A stretch of DNA of 64,000 bases from Vanrija pseudolonga (taxonomy: Eukaryota; Basidiomycota; Tremellomycetes; Trichosporonales; Trichosporonaceae). Each line of letters opens with the position of its first letter. Position 1 is the first letter of the stretch. The DNA lies in assembly GCF_020906515.1 (NCBI RefSeq), contig NC_085851.1, positions 1,488,001 through 1,552,000 on the forward strand, given 5' to 3'. Of this stretch, positions 31,662 to 43,791 are shown piece by piece. The notes beneath the pieces were generated by a model. That model was given only the letters and a program-made list of their open reading frames with translations, had not been told where the DNA came from and did not search any database. The position numbers were made by a program, and so were the translations under genes.

Positions 31662-33432
31662 ATGCAGCGCGCCGCACCACCAAACATGACCTCGACGACA
31701 ACGACGCTCTCGCCGACCAAGGCGCTTGCCGCTCTCTCCCTCGACGACGGCGCGCGCCCGCCAGAAACGACAGCCAACGACGACGAGCTCGAGCGCTTCC
31801 GCCGCGAATGGCGACAGGAAGTGCAGGGGCGCAAGGCCGGCACGGCCAAACCTACAGACGACGCCGTCGCCGTCTCCACCCCCGCGCCCGCCGCCGCCGC
31901 CGCCGCCGTGCCGGCTGACAAACCATCTCGCGCCAGCCTCGACCGCGTGCGATCGCGCGACAGCGCCGGCTCGCACAAGTCACCGACGCAGGCGCCCGCC
32001 CTCGGCTCGTCCCCGACCAAGCTCACGCTGCCTGCGCCCCGCTCGCCCACGAAGGCGGGGTACGCCGGCATCGGGCTGTACGCGCACCACACCGTCCCCG
32101 CCGGCCCCTCGCGGCAGGTGCACACGCTCGGCGGGACGACCGCGGCCGCCAAGATCCCGTTCCGCGCGCCGCAGGTCACAAAGGACAAGGACGCCGCGGT
32201 CGAGGTGTATGCGCGCGCCGTGGAGCGCGAGCAGAGCGGCCAGCTGAACGAGGCGCTCAAGCTGTACCGGCACGCGTTCAAGCTCGACGACAACGTCGAC
32301 AGGCTGTACGCGCGCGTCGCGGCGCGCCAGGCCGCCGAGGTGCAGGAGGCGGCAGCTGCCGAGGTCGAGGAGCAGCTGACGTCCGCCGACGTCGTTGACC
32401 CCTCCGCGCCCGAGGAGGAGCCGTACGACTTTACGCGGCATATCCAGACTGCGCCAGACTATGAGCGGGCGGCAAAGGCGCGGCTGGCGGGCGCGTCGCG
32501 CCTCTCGGCGCTCTTCAGCGCGCTCGACGAGGCGCACGACGCCTTCCTGCCAGAGGATGAGGAGCTGCCCATTCCGATCGCCAAGCTGCCCGCCGAGCTG
32601 CTCGAGCCCATCTTTGCGCACCTCGACGTGGCGACGATCGAGCGCTTCGCACTCACCTGCTGGCGTGCACGCGCGCTCACCGCCGCCGCGGGCAAGTGGA
32701 AGCGCCTCGCAGAGGGCATCTACCGCTCGCCGTCGATGGTTCCGCACGGCCTCGCCGCGCGCGAGCTCGCGCGCCGCCACCGCGGCGAGTGGCGCACCGC
32801 GCTCGTCGAGGAGGAGCGTATCAGGATGGACGGGTGCTACATCTCCGTGTGCCACTACATCCGTCCTGGTGCAGGCGAGCAGTGGGTCGCGATCACGCAT
32901 ATGAGTGAGTCGTGAGAGGTGGAGTTAGTCGGCTAACCATCCCCAGTCACGTACCACCGCTTCCTGCGCTTCTACCCCGACGGCCAGGTCATCTCGTTCC
33001 TCACCACCGACCACCCGTCCGACGTCGTGCCCACCCTGCGGCCCAACCTCCGCGGCAAGGGGCTGCACTTTGGCCGGTGGCGACTGGTGCGCTCCGACGA
33101 CCCGAGCAACGACGATGAAGGGCAGGCGCAAGGACACGCCGCGACGGGCAACAAGCGCAAGCGCGCGCGCATCGTCATCTCCGAGCTGCTGGAACCCGGC
33201 GTCGACAACCCCAAGTACGAGTTTGAGATGGACCTTGCGCTGCGCGAGACGGGCCGAGGGCGTTGGAACAAGCTCGACTTGAGTACCTACTCGAGCATCA
33301 ACCTCGCCACTGGGGAGACGCTGGGCTTGAGCCTTCGTCACCAGAAGCCATTCTACTTCTCCAAGTGAGTGTCGTTGGGGGCCGCCGTTGCTGACATTGC
33401 CTAGGGTCAAGTCGTACAGCCCCCAGTTCTAG
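31662..33432 (+). CDS. F-box protein of the FBXO9/Pof7/Hrt3 family
   Basis: Three exons (31662-32904, 32947-33364, 33405-33432) give 562 aa from the first ATG; an in-frame ATG eight codons later (31686) is an equally good start. After a low-complexity N-terminus there is a TPR-like helical hairpin (VEVYARAVEREQSGQLNEAL, residues ~180-215) and an F-box at about 301-345 (LPAELLEPIFAHLDVATIER). A Hrt3-type C-terminal domain follows: GCYISVCHYIRPG, TYHRFLRFYPDG, FGRWRL and KYEFEMDLAL. In relatives this arrangement acts as the substrate receptor of an SCF ubiquitin ligase. The 28-nt last exon encodes only VKSYSPQF. Converges with MER3. Confidence 0.88.
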
Positions 33433-33554
33433 CGTGGCGCTACCTCTCCAGACATTTTCGTTCTCCTTGACTATCATCTCATATCATTGGTCTGCATCAT
33501 CATCACACATGCTACAGCATAAAACGGACGGTGCTGGGGTACTAGACCGCGGGC

Positions 33555-36500
33555 TCAGTCGCCGAGAACCGACGCCATCCAGCTGTCAAAGTCTTCCTCG
33601 TCCGTTACGTGGGGAGTGGAAGGCGTGACAGGAGCGGCAGGCTGTTGGGGCGGAGCTTGGGGCGGCGAAGCTGGAGCTGAGGCTTGCGCAAACGCTCCGG
33701 CGGTTGCGGCCTTCGGGGTGATGGACTCAAAGCTCATTATCGGAAGCTTCGGCGCGGGCTTCGCCGAGAGGCTGAAGCTGGCGGGCGGTGTGGCGGAGTC
33801 CACGCCGGAAGGGATCGGCTTGGTCTTTGACTTGTTCTGAGCGACTGGGGGAGGGGACTGTCGCCGACGGGGCAGTGCAGACAGATACTCCTCAAGGTCG
33901 AGGCCATCACTCTCATCCTCGTCATCCTCCTCGTCGTCATCGCCGTCGGACTCTTCCGCCATATCGTCGATGAACCGGGAGCGGGCTAATCGTGGGCGCT
34001 TGGAACGGGGCTTGGATCGCTTCTTGGACGGAGGGCTTCGTCGAGCTGGGCGTTTTGGGAGCTTCTGCTTCGATGAGGTCGTTGGCTCAGCAGTGAGGTC
34101 GATCAGCTCGTCCTCACTGCTCTCGATGTCGAGAGGTGCTTGTAGGAACAGGGGTAACTTGACGCCTCTGCCGCCTCTGGAATCGTCGTCTGGCTCTGCC
34201 TTCGCTTGGTTCAGCCTCGAGCTCGAACCCTGGTGACCGCTCCTGCGACGCGGCTCGGGTGATGGCGTTTTGTCGTTGATGACGACCACCGGTGTGGCCT
34301 CCCTGGAGACCTTGAACATCTCCTCGGGGATCCTGGGGTCAAATTCAAAGGTCTGGGCCAGGCCCGACTTCTCATCGACACCGGCAATGGCAATGATCTT
34401 CTCGTCGGGATAGAGCATTTGGACCTCGATCATTGGGGTCCTCTCCTTGTCCTTCAGCCTGCCCGTGCTGTAGCAGTGTCAGTCAAAGTTGGGTGAGAGA
34501 CACTGGTCAACTCACTTGAGGCTCATGTACCGCAGGAATCGGTCGTCCCTGGACGTGACAAATAGGATCGAAAGGTTATATGTCACGTTGCGATCCTTTC
34601 CGCGTCCGCGTCCACCACGGGTACCGGTGTTGACCTTGTTGATCAACGCGCCAGTGTTGGTGATCTTGAGATGAAGCTGAACGCTGGGCTGACCGTCACC
34701 TTTGTCGAGGATATCAGCGTCACTGGCGTGAATTAGCAACCGCGTACAGGTATCCCGGGCGACTAACGTGAATTCGATCTTGAAGCGAGGGAACTCTCGA
34801 GCCCTTTCCTTGAGATCGTGGCCAAAGGGGTGGTTGCGGTTGAACCACAACTCGAGTCGATCCGGTTCGATACTAAGGAACTGGTCCCAGTCTGCGTGTT
34901 AAGACCTTGAACTTGCACAAGCCGCAACTTACTTCTAATGCCGTTGTTCTTGAGGACCTCGAGGGACTTTGGGCCTTTCTGTTAGCCACAGCACCGTTGG
35001 AATACTCACCGATCCTCTCGATTTGACGGAATATGCTTGTTGAGTCCTCCCACGCTTTGCCATTGACGGTGCGCAGCAAACTCAACGCGGCTCGCGATGC
35101 AGGGCCGTACTCCTTCTCAGTCGCAACCATCATCATGGCCTTGGCGATCCTCGGCGCAGAGGAGAAGATGGTGATTTGGGTCTGCAGTGGAGTGTTGTTC
35201 TCCGACTTGGTGGCAGCCTTCTCCACGTCAATGTTGCCGAAAGTGATCTGAAGATGAATGAAGACTTTGTCTCTGGTTTTGTTAGCCTTGTGTTTGAGGT
35301 GTGGTGGTGACGGCTCTTACCCATAGCTCTTGACACTGTCCCCAAGTTTGTATCGCATTCCATCAGTCTCGCGCATGCTGTTGAGAAATGATGCCTCTCC
35401 CTGTCGAATGCGGAGAGTATCGAACCTTTATGTTAGCAGAAGCACACATTGGTCGCTCACTCCTTCGCGCCAGCGAGGATCTCGAGAAGATCTCGGAACT
35501 CTGAGTCTGGCCTCATTGAGACAATGTGGCACATCTAGAAACGTCAGTCACCGGTCGAGGCCAGCGCACAACGGCCTTCCACGGCACATGGCAGGACTCA
35601 CCGTCGTGTAAGAAATGAAGTTCCTCGACATAATCCTGCCGAGTGAAGTGGGAACCAAACCCTTTAAGTGATTGTCTTCTTCGTCGTCCTCGTCGTTGTA
35701 GCCAACAAGCTCATGTTCTTGGAGGTCACGAAGAGCATTCTAAGACATTGTCAGCAATGAACGCCTTATTCGGCTCACCTCGACATGAATGTCAAGCGTT
35801 TCAGTCCAGGTCTTCGCGTGGTCCTTGGCGAACGACTTTTGATAGTGCCTGTGATTTTGCTGGATCCTGATAAAGAGGAACGAGCGGCGTAGCCAGTCTT
35901 GCGCACTCTTTAGGCTCTTGATGGTCCCCAGCCCGATCTCACTGTTGAGGTCTTTACGTCAGTGACAATCGAGCGGCATGACTCACGCTCGGTCAAGTGC
36001 TCATGGAGGCAACTCTCCAGAAGGACTTTGGCATGGACCATGTCCTGGTACCTGGCAAGCTTTTGGCGATCACATAGAACCACCACCGTTCCAGAGTTGT
36101 CAAATTGGGGTCGACCTGCACGGCCCATCATTTGCTGTCGGGGGTTTTAGTGACGATGATGGTGTCTAGACTCTCACCTGGATATCGATATCAGTGTACT
36201 CGCGGTGACCCGAGCCTTGCCACATCGACGTGCCCTTGATGATGACCAAGTGTGCTGGCAAGTTGACGCCAATCGCAAGTGTCTGGAGTGAGCGACAACT
36301 AACCTGGCGAACTCACTGAGGTAGACAATCAGGTGAAGGTCCCCGGCCTTGAAGGCATCCTCGATCTTGCGCCGGTCCAGAAGCTCAAGGCCACCATGGT
36401 GCACAGCAATGCCACATTCAGTGAGCGCCGTGATCTTCGAGTCTTTGAGAGGGATGGATTTGCTGGCTCAAGTCAGCAGCCAGCAGCAATGCTTCGCTGT

Positions 36501-38809
36501 CATGCCTCACTTATAAGTATTATCCCATGGTAGTGGCTTTTTAGCATCTCGAGTAGCCTTATACTCTTGAAACACGGTTTCGGCGGTGATGTGGCAAGCT
36601 GAGATGTTAGTGGCAGTGCAGGGGAGATAGTGGAGGTGGCGGGGTCTCCGAGCCTTCATTGGAAGTCGGGATGAGAGATGCACATACCTCGCCGAGTCGG
36701 ACAGAAGATTAGGACAGGCTTGCCCTGGCTATGACGGTTCAGGAGTGGGAAGAGCTCCTTGTCAAGCTTGCTTCCCAGAGCGAAGTCATTGTGGGCCTCG
36801 TAGCCGATCACATGGCGCGTGAGTGGGACTGGACGGAACTCTTCGCCGAACTGGATGGTGAGCAAAAGAAAAGGCTTTGCCAACAACTCACCTTGAAGAT
36901 TTCGGCCTTTGACATGCTCTCCACGTCTGTCGGGTCCTCAGGTATTTGATCAGACCTTGGGCGTGTGCCGATCCAGCGAGCCACGTCGTCAATGTTGGGC
37001 ACGGAGGCCGAGACAGCCACAAAGCGAACTTTGCTGCTACTGCGCTCCTTCATGCGAGACACCACAACCTCGAGGGTAGCTCCGCGGCTCTCATTGAGGA
37101 TGTGAACCTCGTCGATCATCATGAGCGTCAGGCGATCAATTATCATGCCGATGGTCGTGCGCCGGGTTACAGAATCCCACTTCTCGGGCTGGTAGGTTGT
37201 CAGTGGTGTGTCTCACCGGTTGCGAGGGCTTACAGTCGTAACAATGAGGTGCGCGTTGTCGAGGTAGCGGTGAATGTCATGCGCCTCTGTGTCACCGGTG
37301 AGTTCCACACCTGGGGGAGTTAGTGGCGCGGCAGTGGCTCGCTGGTTGCATACGTACAATTGATGTCGAGTGCACGAAACCGGTGCTTCCAGTCTTGAAC
37401 TCGTTCAGAGCAGAGTGCCTTAGATGGTAAGTGGGATGTCCGTGAGGCAGTCAGTCACCTTCGTTGGAGCCATGTAAATAGCCAGGGGGTTGTATCGCTC
37501 CGTCCTTTCGGATATCATGTGGAGGAAGGCCAGCTCGAAGACAGTCGTCTTGCCCGATCCTGTGGGGGCAGTAACGACGAGGTTCTCGTCTTCCTTGTAA
37601 GCAGCGTGGAAGACCGCGCTCTGCATTTCATTGAAGTACTCGAAGTTGAATAAGTCGCGTTCCGCCTGAGTGTCTGGATAGTGATCAGTAATACCGCAGA
37701 GTGGGTGCCAACGAACCTAGGGCATGGACGGACACAAGCTGGACGCCCTTCGCCACACCGCCTCCATTGGCTCGAGCGCTGGTGGTGGGCTTCTGGGCGA
37801 GTGCCTTGCCGCTCCGCTCGAGACGTGGAGGCGGGGTTCCACGCGTAGTCGAAGCCGCTGACGTAGGGCGTGAAGGCAACTTGGGGAAGCGCACGTTGAG
37901 AGTACTTGGGGACGCTGACGTGAGCCGAGAAGGTGGGCGCAGCTGGGCAGAGGGAGGGCGTGCGGCGATCGCTGGTTGATGGAAGTAGGGAGACGCTGTG
38001 CGCACACGGGAAGGTGGGCGTAAGATGGCCGAGTCGCCTTGGGCAGCAGGCTTTTGAAAGTACGGCGAGGCGGTGCCCGTACGCGAGACAGGTCGAGCGG
38101 CTGCAGAGGTGTCAGGCGGGAGAGCGCTTGGGGACGCACCTTCAACCTTGGTCGCCTCAGCTACAGCCTGGCTCATCCACTCGTCATTGTCTGCAAGGCC
38201 GAACTCGTCCTCCTCTTCAGCCTCGGCCTTGGGCTGCGCTATCTGCGCTAAGGAAGGCTTGCGTTCGTGAGCATCGCTGAGAGTAGTAGCGCGGAGAGTA
38301 GCATCCTGGCCGTACGGCGAGTCTGGGGACGGGGGAAGAGGGCCAACATGGGGTTGAGGCACGTGGTGATGGCCCGAGTTGAAGGAGATGGGCGAGGAGG
38401 ACTGGGCATGGGGCACAGCTGCATGCTGAGCAGAGAGGCGGCGGAGGGGTGCCTGTTGTGCAGGGTAAGTCGGCGAGTCGCCATCGTCGAATGTCGGGCC
38501 GACGAACTGCTGCGGGCGGGGCTTGGGTATCAGTACCTGGTGGTCACCTTCCCTCCTCACCTTCGAGCTGGGGGTAGGCTCCTGGTCCCCGAAGCCGGGC
38601 ATGACCGGGGCGGCGAACTCCTCGCGCCGGGGTGCAGAGAACGCATCATGGGTGGAGAAGGCGTCATGAGGGGAGAAGGCGTCAGCGTAGAGCGCGGTGG
38701 TACGAGGAGGGGGCTGTGGACGGGCAAAGGTGGAGTGGGCGGGCGCTGCGCCATGCGGCCGCCTGTTGCGGGCGTCGAGCCTGTTGAGCAGGTCGTCGAC
38801 GCTCGACAT
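33555..38809 (-). CDS. MER3: Meiotic DNA helicase Mer3/HFM1, with a one-base frame break before motif V
   Basis: Nineteen exons (38809-37717, 37673-37459, 37418-37358, 37310-37234, 37188-36892, 36850-36688, 36598-36511, 36462-36317, 36282-36178, 36134-35987, 35951-35779, 35739-35602, 35534-35461, 35425-35321, 35272-35010, 34974-34933, 34891-34768, 34722-34516, 34467-33555), about 1475 aa. Order: a disordered Ser/Pro-rich 360 residues; Walker A APTGSGKT at 400-407; DEVH at 507-510; CPTRR; motif V; MMGRAGRPQFD; then the Sec63-like part (EHLNSEIGLGTIKS) and an acidic/basic disordered tail. Mer3 stabilises D-loops in crossover formation. The exon lengths total one base more than a multiple of three. 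The extra base lies in exon 8, where STSTLAIGVNLPAH is reached only in a different frame from the preceding DAFKAGDLHL. This may be a sequencing error, an allele or early gene decay. Confidence 0.82.
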
Positions 38810-39098
38810 GGTGAGAGAGGTGGTAAGAGAGGGAGGTGAGGAGTGAGCAATGTTAGGAAGGAAGCAGTCGACCTGCTGAGGTCGGTGAGTGGGTAGAATC
38901 AAGTGGAGAGAGGGAGATTGAAGGGGGGGGGGGGGGGGAGGGTTGATGATGGGGGTTGCGTCAGCTCGAGGAAGACGAGGAAGATGGGGATGGCGAGGAA
39001 GGCGGTCCGTGCGTCGGCGTTTTCGCCACTGATCAACCTCTATCGTCATCTTATCAGTCCATCACACCGACCACTTCATTCATGCATGCTGCTGCTCC
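38810..39098. other. Short intergenic region with a 16-base homopolymer
   Basis: 289 bp between the MER3 start and the stop of the quinone-oxidoreductase-like gene. A run of 16 G (C on the MER3 strand) occupies 38923-38938, about 115 bp upstream of the MER3 ATG, inside its likely leader or promoter. Confidence 0.7.
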
Positions 39099-40536
39099 TT
39101 ACTGCGGGATCTCAAAGACAATCTGAAGTAGGTCAGTACCACCCTCCCACTTTGCACCCACCTTGCCGCTGTTCTTGTTCGCCTCCATCTCCTTGTGCGC
39201 CTTGACGACCTCGGTCCAGGGGAAGACCTCGTGGATAAAGACCTTGAGCTCGCCGTCCTTGACCTTCTGGAGCGCCTCGTCCTTGAAGCGGTGGAGCAGG
39301 TTGCTCTGGTACGCGAGGTCGCGGGAGCGGAGGGTCGAGCCGCGGACGGTGAGGCGCTTGGCGAGAAGCGGGCCAATGTTGGTGGGTCCGTCGAGCACCG
39401 GGCCGGACAGGAAGGCAAGGTAGATGAGGTAGCCGTCGCGGCGGAGGAGCTTGAGGTTGCGCGTAAAGTAGTCCTTGCCGACAAAGTCGACGATGAGGTC
39501 GACGCCGTCAGTCACCTTCTTGATCTCGGTCTCAAAGTCCTGCGTCTTGTAGTTGGTCGCGTGGACCTTGTCCGAGCCGCGGCCGACCTCCTCCTTGATG
39601 AACTTGATCTTCTCGTCCGAGCCAGCCGTCGCAAACACCTGGTTGGCGCCGCCGACGTGGAGGGCGAGCTGGATCGCCGCGACACCGACGCCCGACGCGC
39701 CCTGCGAGGGGGCGTTAGCGCGCGCCCCTGCTGTGCCACGACACCACTACTCACAGCGTGAATGAGGACGTTGTCCCCCTTCTTGAGGTTACCCTCGATG
39801 AACAGGGCCTGGAAGGCTACGGCGGTCAGCTCGGTGTTGGCGTTGAGCGGAGTTCGGCGCCGCCGGCCCCGAAGGGCACCGACCTACCCGTCAACCAGTT
39901 CTCGGGCACGCCGGCCGCCTCCTCCCACGACAGCTCCTTGGGCTTGGGAAGGGTCATGTCCTCGTGCGCGACGACGTACTCGGCGTAGGCACCCTGGGGT
40001 CAGTCCAGCTCCCGGTCCACAAACTCACGCCGTAGACGAGGCCAAACACCTCGTCGCCGACCTTGTACAGGCTCGTGCCCTCGCCGACCTGGACGACAGT
40101 GCCAGCGAACTCGACACCAAGAGTGGGACCAGCCTGGGGCGGGACAGCGTACTTGCCCTCGCGCTGGAGGATGTCCATTCTGTTCAGGCCGAAAGTCTGG
40201 GGTTAGCAGGATACGGGGCTTTGCACCAACCTTGTTCTTGACGAGCAGCTCATTCTTGCCCGGCGACGGCGTGTCAATCTCGCCAATGTAGAGGCTATCA
40301 GCGGGTCCCTTGCCGTCCTTGATGATAACAGCCTTCATCTTGTTGTAGCTGGTTGCCGAGGTGGAGAAGAGGTGGTGGTGGGAAGTACGGAGCCTGGAGA
40401 CGGCTGCGGCGGACACGGATGGGATTGTCGTCGTCGTCGTCGAGGTGGAGGTCAAAGAAGCCTTTGCAAGGGGCGCACGGTATGATGTAGCTGCTCGTCG
40501 TAGACTGAGAGTTGTGAGTGCCGCAGCTCTGGACAT
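39099..40536 (-). CDS. Quinone-oxidoreductase-like MDR enzyme with a mitochondrial-type presequence
   Basis: Six exons (40536-40231, 40196-40029, 39993-39888, 39816-39755, 39701-39162, 39122-39099) give 401 aa. The enzyme core matches the zinc-free PIG3/QOR branch of medium-chain reductases: FGLNRMDILQREGKY, GPTLGVEFAGTVVQVG, YAEYVVAHED, VPENWLTAFQAL, GASGVGVAAIQLA (NADPH-binding) and DLIVDFVGKDYF. No zinc-ligand cysteines are present. Ahead of it lie ~66 residues rich in Arg, Ser, Thr and Ala without acids (MSRAAALTTLSLRRAATSYR), a typical mitochondrial targeting sequence. An ATG at 40338 right at the core (MKAVIIKDG) would give a cytosolic form, and another at 40572 would add 12 residues. 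The last exon is 24 nt. The best guess is a mitochondrial NADPH:quinone reductase. Confidence 0.83.
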
Positions 40537-40572
40537 GTCTTTGGGGGCGAGGGAGAGAGTTGCATGACCCAC

Positions 40573-43500
40573 ATTGTCGCCTGGGTGGACTGATGACGCA
40601 AGGCGTCCATAGCTTGCTGAGTGATGGACGACGGCTTTGTCCGCTTATTGGCTCAAGCGTGGCACTCGGCTTACTCCGTCATGCCAGTCCGCACGGAGGC
40701 CGGCGCCGCAGCCCGATGTATGGAGACCACCTCGATGCGTCGAAACAAACAAAACGAGGATGTCAACAACATGCACAATACTCGATGGTGGCAGTCGCCT
40801 CGAGGACAGTCGCGTGACCAGATGCTGCTGGTGGCAGGACGCAAGACCGACCAACCACCGTCGCGCTCATCGGCATCCCGAACCCAACCGTGCTCTCCGA
40901 CTCACGGACCAAACATCCAAGACACTGGCTTGCTTGATGTCTCGCCACTCGTCCTGAAACTCCCATCTGCCCTCTTGGTACCCTCTTGGAAACTGCACCC
41001 GGTCTCTGTCCGCAGATCCGCCGTGGCTTGTGGATAATTTTCAGTGGCCCTCTTCTGCGCAATTCTTCGCGCGCCCCACTCTTCGTTGGGCACCATTGAC
41101 ACCGTTGACACCGTTCCGAGGCGGTGGCCATGGCCGCCATGGCCGCCCGCGACACAGCCGACCAAAGCCGGAATAGCCGTTCGCGTAGAGTTCGTGCAGA
41201 TGTCCGCGCGGAAGTGTTAGCAACGACGCTCGGCGCTGTGTCGCTTCTCGAGGACGTCGACTATGTGTTTCGAAGTGGTCAATGGCGCCGTCCGGCGCGC
41301 GCCGGCCTCCGTCCAATAAGCACCAGATGTCAGCGGCTCTGTATCCTCAGGGTGCTGTCGCAATGAGGTACGCCCGCACCTGTGGTATCAGACCGCGTGT
41401 AGCAGCTAAAACGAGCAGGTCACACAGATCGGGGGTGTAGATCCACGGAATAGCCATGAGGGGGGGGTCATGCAACCGCTCCGAAATGAACGGAGCTCGT
41501 ACGAATCACAACAGGTACAACCGAGCGACAGGATCAGAGGACCTGAGCGCGCACATGCTGCCGCAGATGTGCACGCCCGGGGCATGGCCTTGCTCTGTGC
41601 GTTGAGGTGGCCCCAGGGGTTGAGGTCCGCCTTGCCATAATGGGACCTGATAACGATGTTTGTGGTCAGTGTGTCACCACCAATGATGGCTAGCAGTGTC
41701 ATTATGGCGCTACTTGAGCCGTGTTGCAATCTAGTCTGGCTGTGTGTTTGATTCAATTCTAGTCTGTCTGCTCGACTGGTTGTGGTCGTGTGCGTTGTGC
41801 ACTCACTGCCGACCCCGGGAATGTACGGCAGTTGTTTAGAGCGGGGGCGGGGCGCCTTGCGGCAAGATGTCACCTCTTTGGAGAATCTGGAATGGGAGCC
41901 ACGACAGCCACAGTGAATCTAAGCGGTGGCTCGATGCTTGCTGTCGAGGTTCTCCGTGGCCACGGGACGACCCGGCTACTCGACCACTCTTGACCGTGAC
42001 ATTTGTTCAAGTTTTCAAAGTCTTGGCACTTCCCCGGCTCGACGTTATGCGGGGTTCGGCTTGGCTCACAGGGACTCCAGGGGGCTGCTTCGCGGGCTGC
42101 GAAGCGGCTTGTACGCATGGCGCGCGCACAGTCTGCAGAGGCTTGGAAGTCGAATGGTCGAGCGCCCAAACACCGCCGAGGACGGACAGGGATTATGGCT
42201 GCCATGCCTCTCTGTTCAAGGTGTGGTACATGGCGTGCGCCAGGCAGCGCCCAGACGGACCTAGCATCGTGGGAAACTCTTACATCGACCTTGTGCACCG
42301 GGGCCAAGCAAGTCTGGTGATCGCCCGAGCACTCTGTTGGAGTTGAAGGTGGGCGAAGGCGAACAAGCGCTCGGGCGCGTGCGGGCAGCAGCAGGAAGTA
42401 CCTACTGCCGTTACCGGGCGCATGTGCCCCGCGTCCCTCGGCATGTCGGTGATCGATAATACCCCGGATTGTGAACACTTTTAGCTGCAGAGGTGCGAAG
42501 GTTTGCACGCGTTTCAAACCGACCAAGCAGTGACAAGAGAGTGGCGGCAGCAAGGAGGATCGCGCGTGGATTGGATTTGGATTAACCGGTGAGGGACGCG
42601 GGTCAGACTGGCCGGCGGTACATGGTGCGCCTCTTTTTGCTTCAGTGTCCTTGGTAGCCCTCTGTCAAAGTGAGAGTGCATCGCGCGGATCGACTGTCGC
42701 TCAAAGGGTGCTGTCCAGGTGGTGGCCTGCTGGGTGATGTCTTGAAAAAGTCAGGCGGGTAACAGGCAGGCGCTGGGTGAATTGTGCCATGGCGCGTGCC
42801 GAGAATTACGCTTTCCGGTAATCATCGACGCGGCAGACGGCACTGTAGACCGCGCGACGAGTGAGCCGTTCGACCGCGACTGCGGCGCCGCGCGCGCCCC
42901 GCCGGCCGGGCGACGAGAGGAGGAGCGAGGAGGAGCAACGGCACGGGCCGGAGCCAGCCCCTGCATCCGTGGTGGCTCCACGATGGAGCAAGCAAGCAGC
43001 GAGCGAGCACGGCCGGTGGGCGGTCGGTCGGGCGGTCAGGCGGTAGTCGGGCGGATAAGGAAAGGGGCTTTTCGTCTCTTTGGATCCTGGGCCGAGCGAG
43101 CAATGACGAGGGAGCCAAGAAAAAATCTCGGCCAAGAGGATGTGGTAGGTGGGTGGGTGGATGGCCAGGCGCTGGGCGCCTGGGTGGCCATCCAGCCAGT
43201 TGCATTGGCAGCATCCAGGCGCCCCGCCGCGCCGCGCCGCGCCCCGCCGCCGCCGCCGCCGTCAGCCGCCTGCCGCCACCAGCCAGCCAGTAAAGTCGTC
43301 GTCGCGAGCCAGCCAGTTGTGGGTATGCACCGTCACGTCACACGCCTGCCTGCCTGGCTCCGTCCAGCTTTCCCTGCGTCCTTGCTCCCCCCGCTTGCCC
43401 TTGCCGCCCCCACCCTCAACCGCACCCACTCACCCACTCACCATCACCAGCATCACCACCCACACCCACCACATAATTCATCCACAACTCGACCTCACTT

Positions 43501-43791
43501 GATCATTTCTCTTCAACCAAAGAAATCCATCACACCTAGACTCCAGAGCAATTTCTCATCCTACCAGAGACGTTGCCTTGACCTACCCCTACCCATTTCT
43601 CACGTTGATACAGCTAGTGCATCAACGAGTCATCCCCCCCTACCCACCCCCGCGCACAGGTCGCAATCGAGCTTCTGCTACAGCCGCCAGCCTAGCCCCG
43701 CTTACTGGCATTTCCCGAACCCGTGACCATCCCTCCCCCTTTTCCCCCTTTCCGTCTTTCTTTCTTCACCCACTAGTCCTCATCAACAACA
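40573..43791. other. Gene-free interval of 3.2 kb upstream of the acyl-CoA synthetase gene
   Basis: Divergent region between the MDR enzyme (-) and the acyl-CoA synthetase (+). None of its open frames has a recognisable domain. The 314-codon frame at 42782-43726 is an open GC-rich run that continues into the obvious C/A-rich leader of the synthetase and is not supported. Features seen are a GCC/GCG-rich run at about 43225-43262, AGCGAGC repeats near 42992-43100, and a CACC-rich leader from about 43430 to 43790. It may carry distal regulatory sites or a non-coding transcript. Confidence 0.5.

Noticed and set aside
31980-32900. A 306-codon minus-strand frame opposite the F-box gene
   Set aside because: Antisense shadow of a conserved F-box protein; composition is Arg/Gly/Leu-rich and no domain is present.
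36283-36343. An alternative donor (ATT|GTCTAC) that would keep MER3 in frame
   Set aside because: It would delete the serine/threonine part of motif V and needs a non-consensus donor, while the perfect GTGAGT donor and the full motif V lie right there in the shifted frame.
41870-42553. A 227-codon minus-strand frame in the 3.2-kb gap
   Set aside because: Residue use is random-looking (many Arg, Pro, His, Cys) and no family pattern is visible.
43225-43262. GCC/GCG-rich run as a possible CRISPR or satellite
   Set aside because: Units are only 3-5 bp and irregular; it is a simple GC-rich microsatellite.
42782-43726. A 314-codon + frame upstream of the acyl-CoA synthetase
   Set aside because: It passes through obvious low-complexity repeats into the CACC-rich leader, ends just before the synthetase start, and shows no domain.
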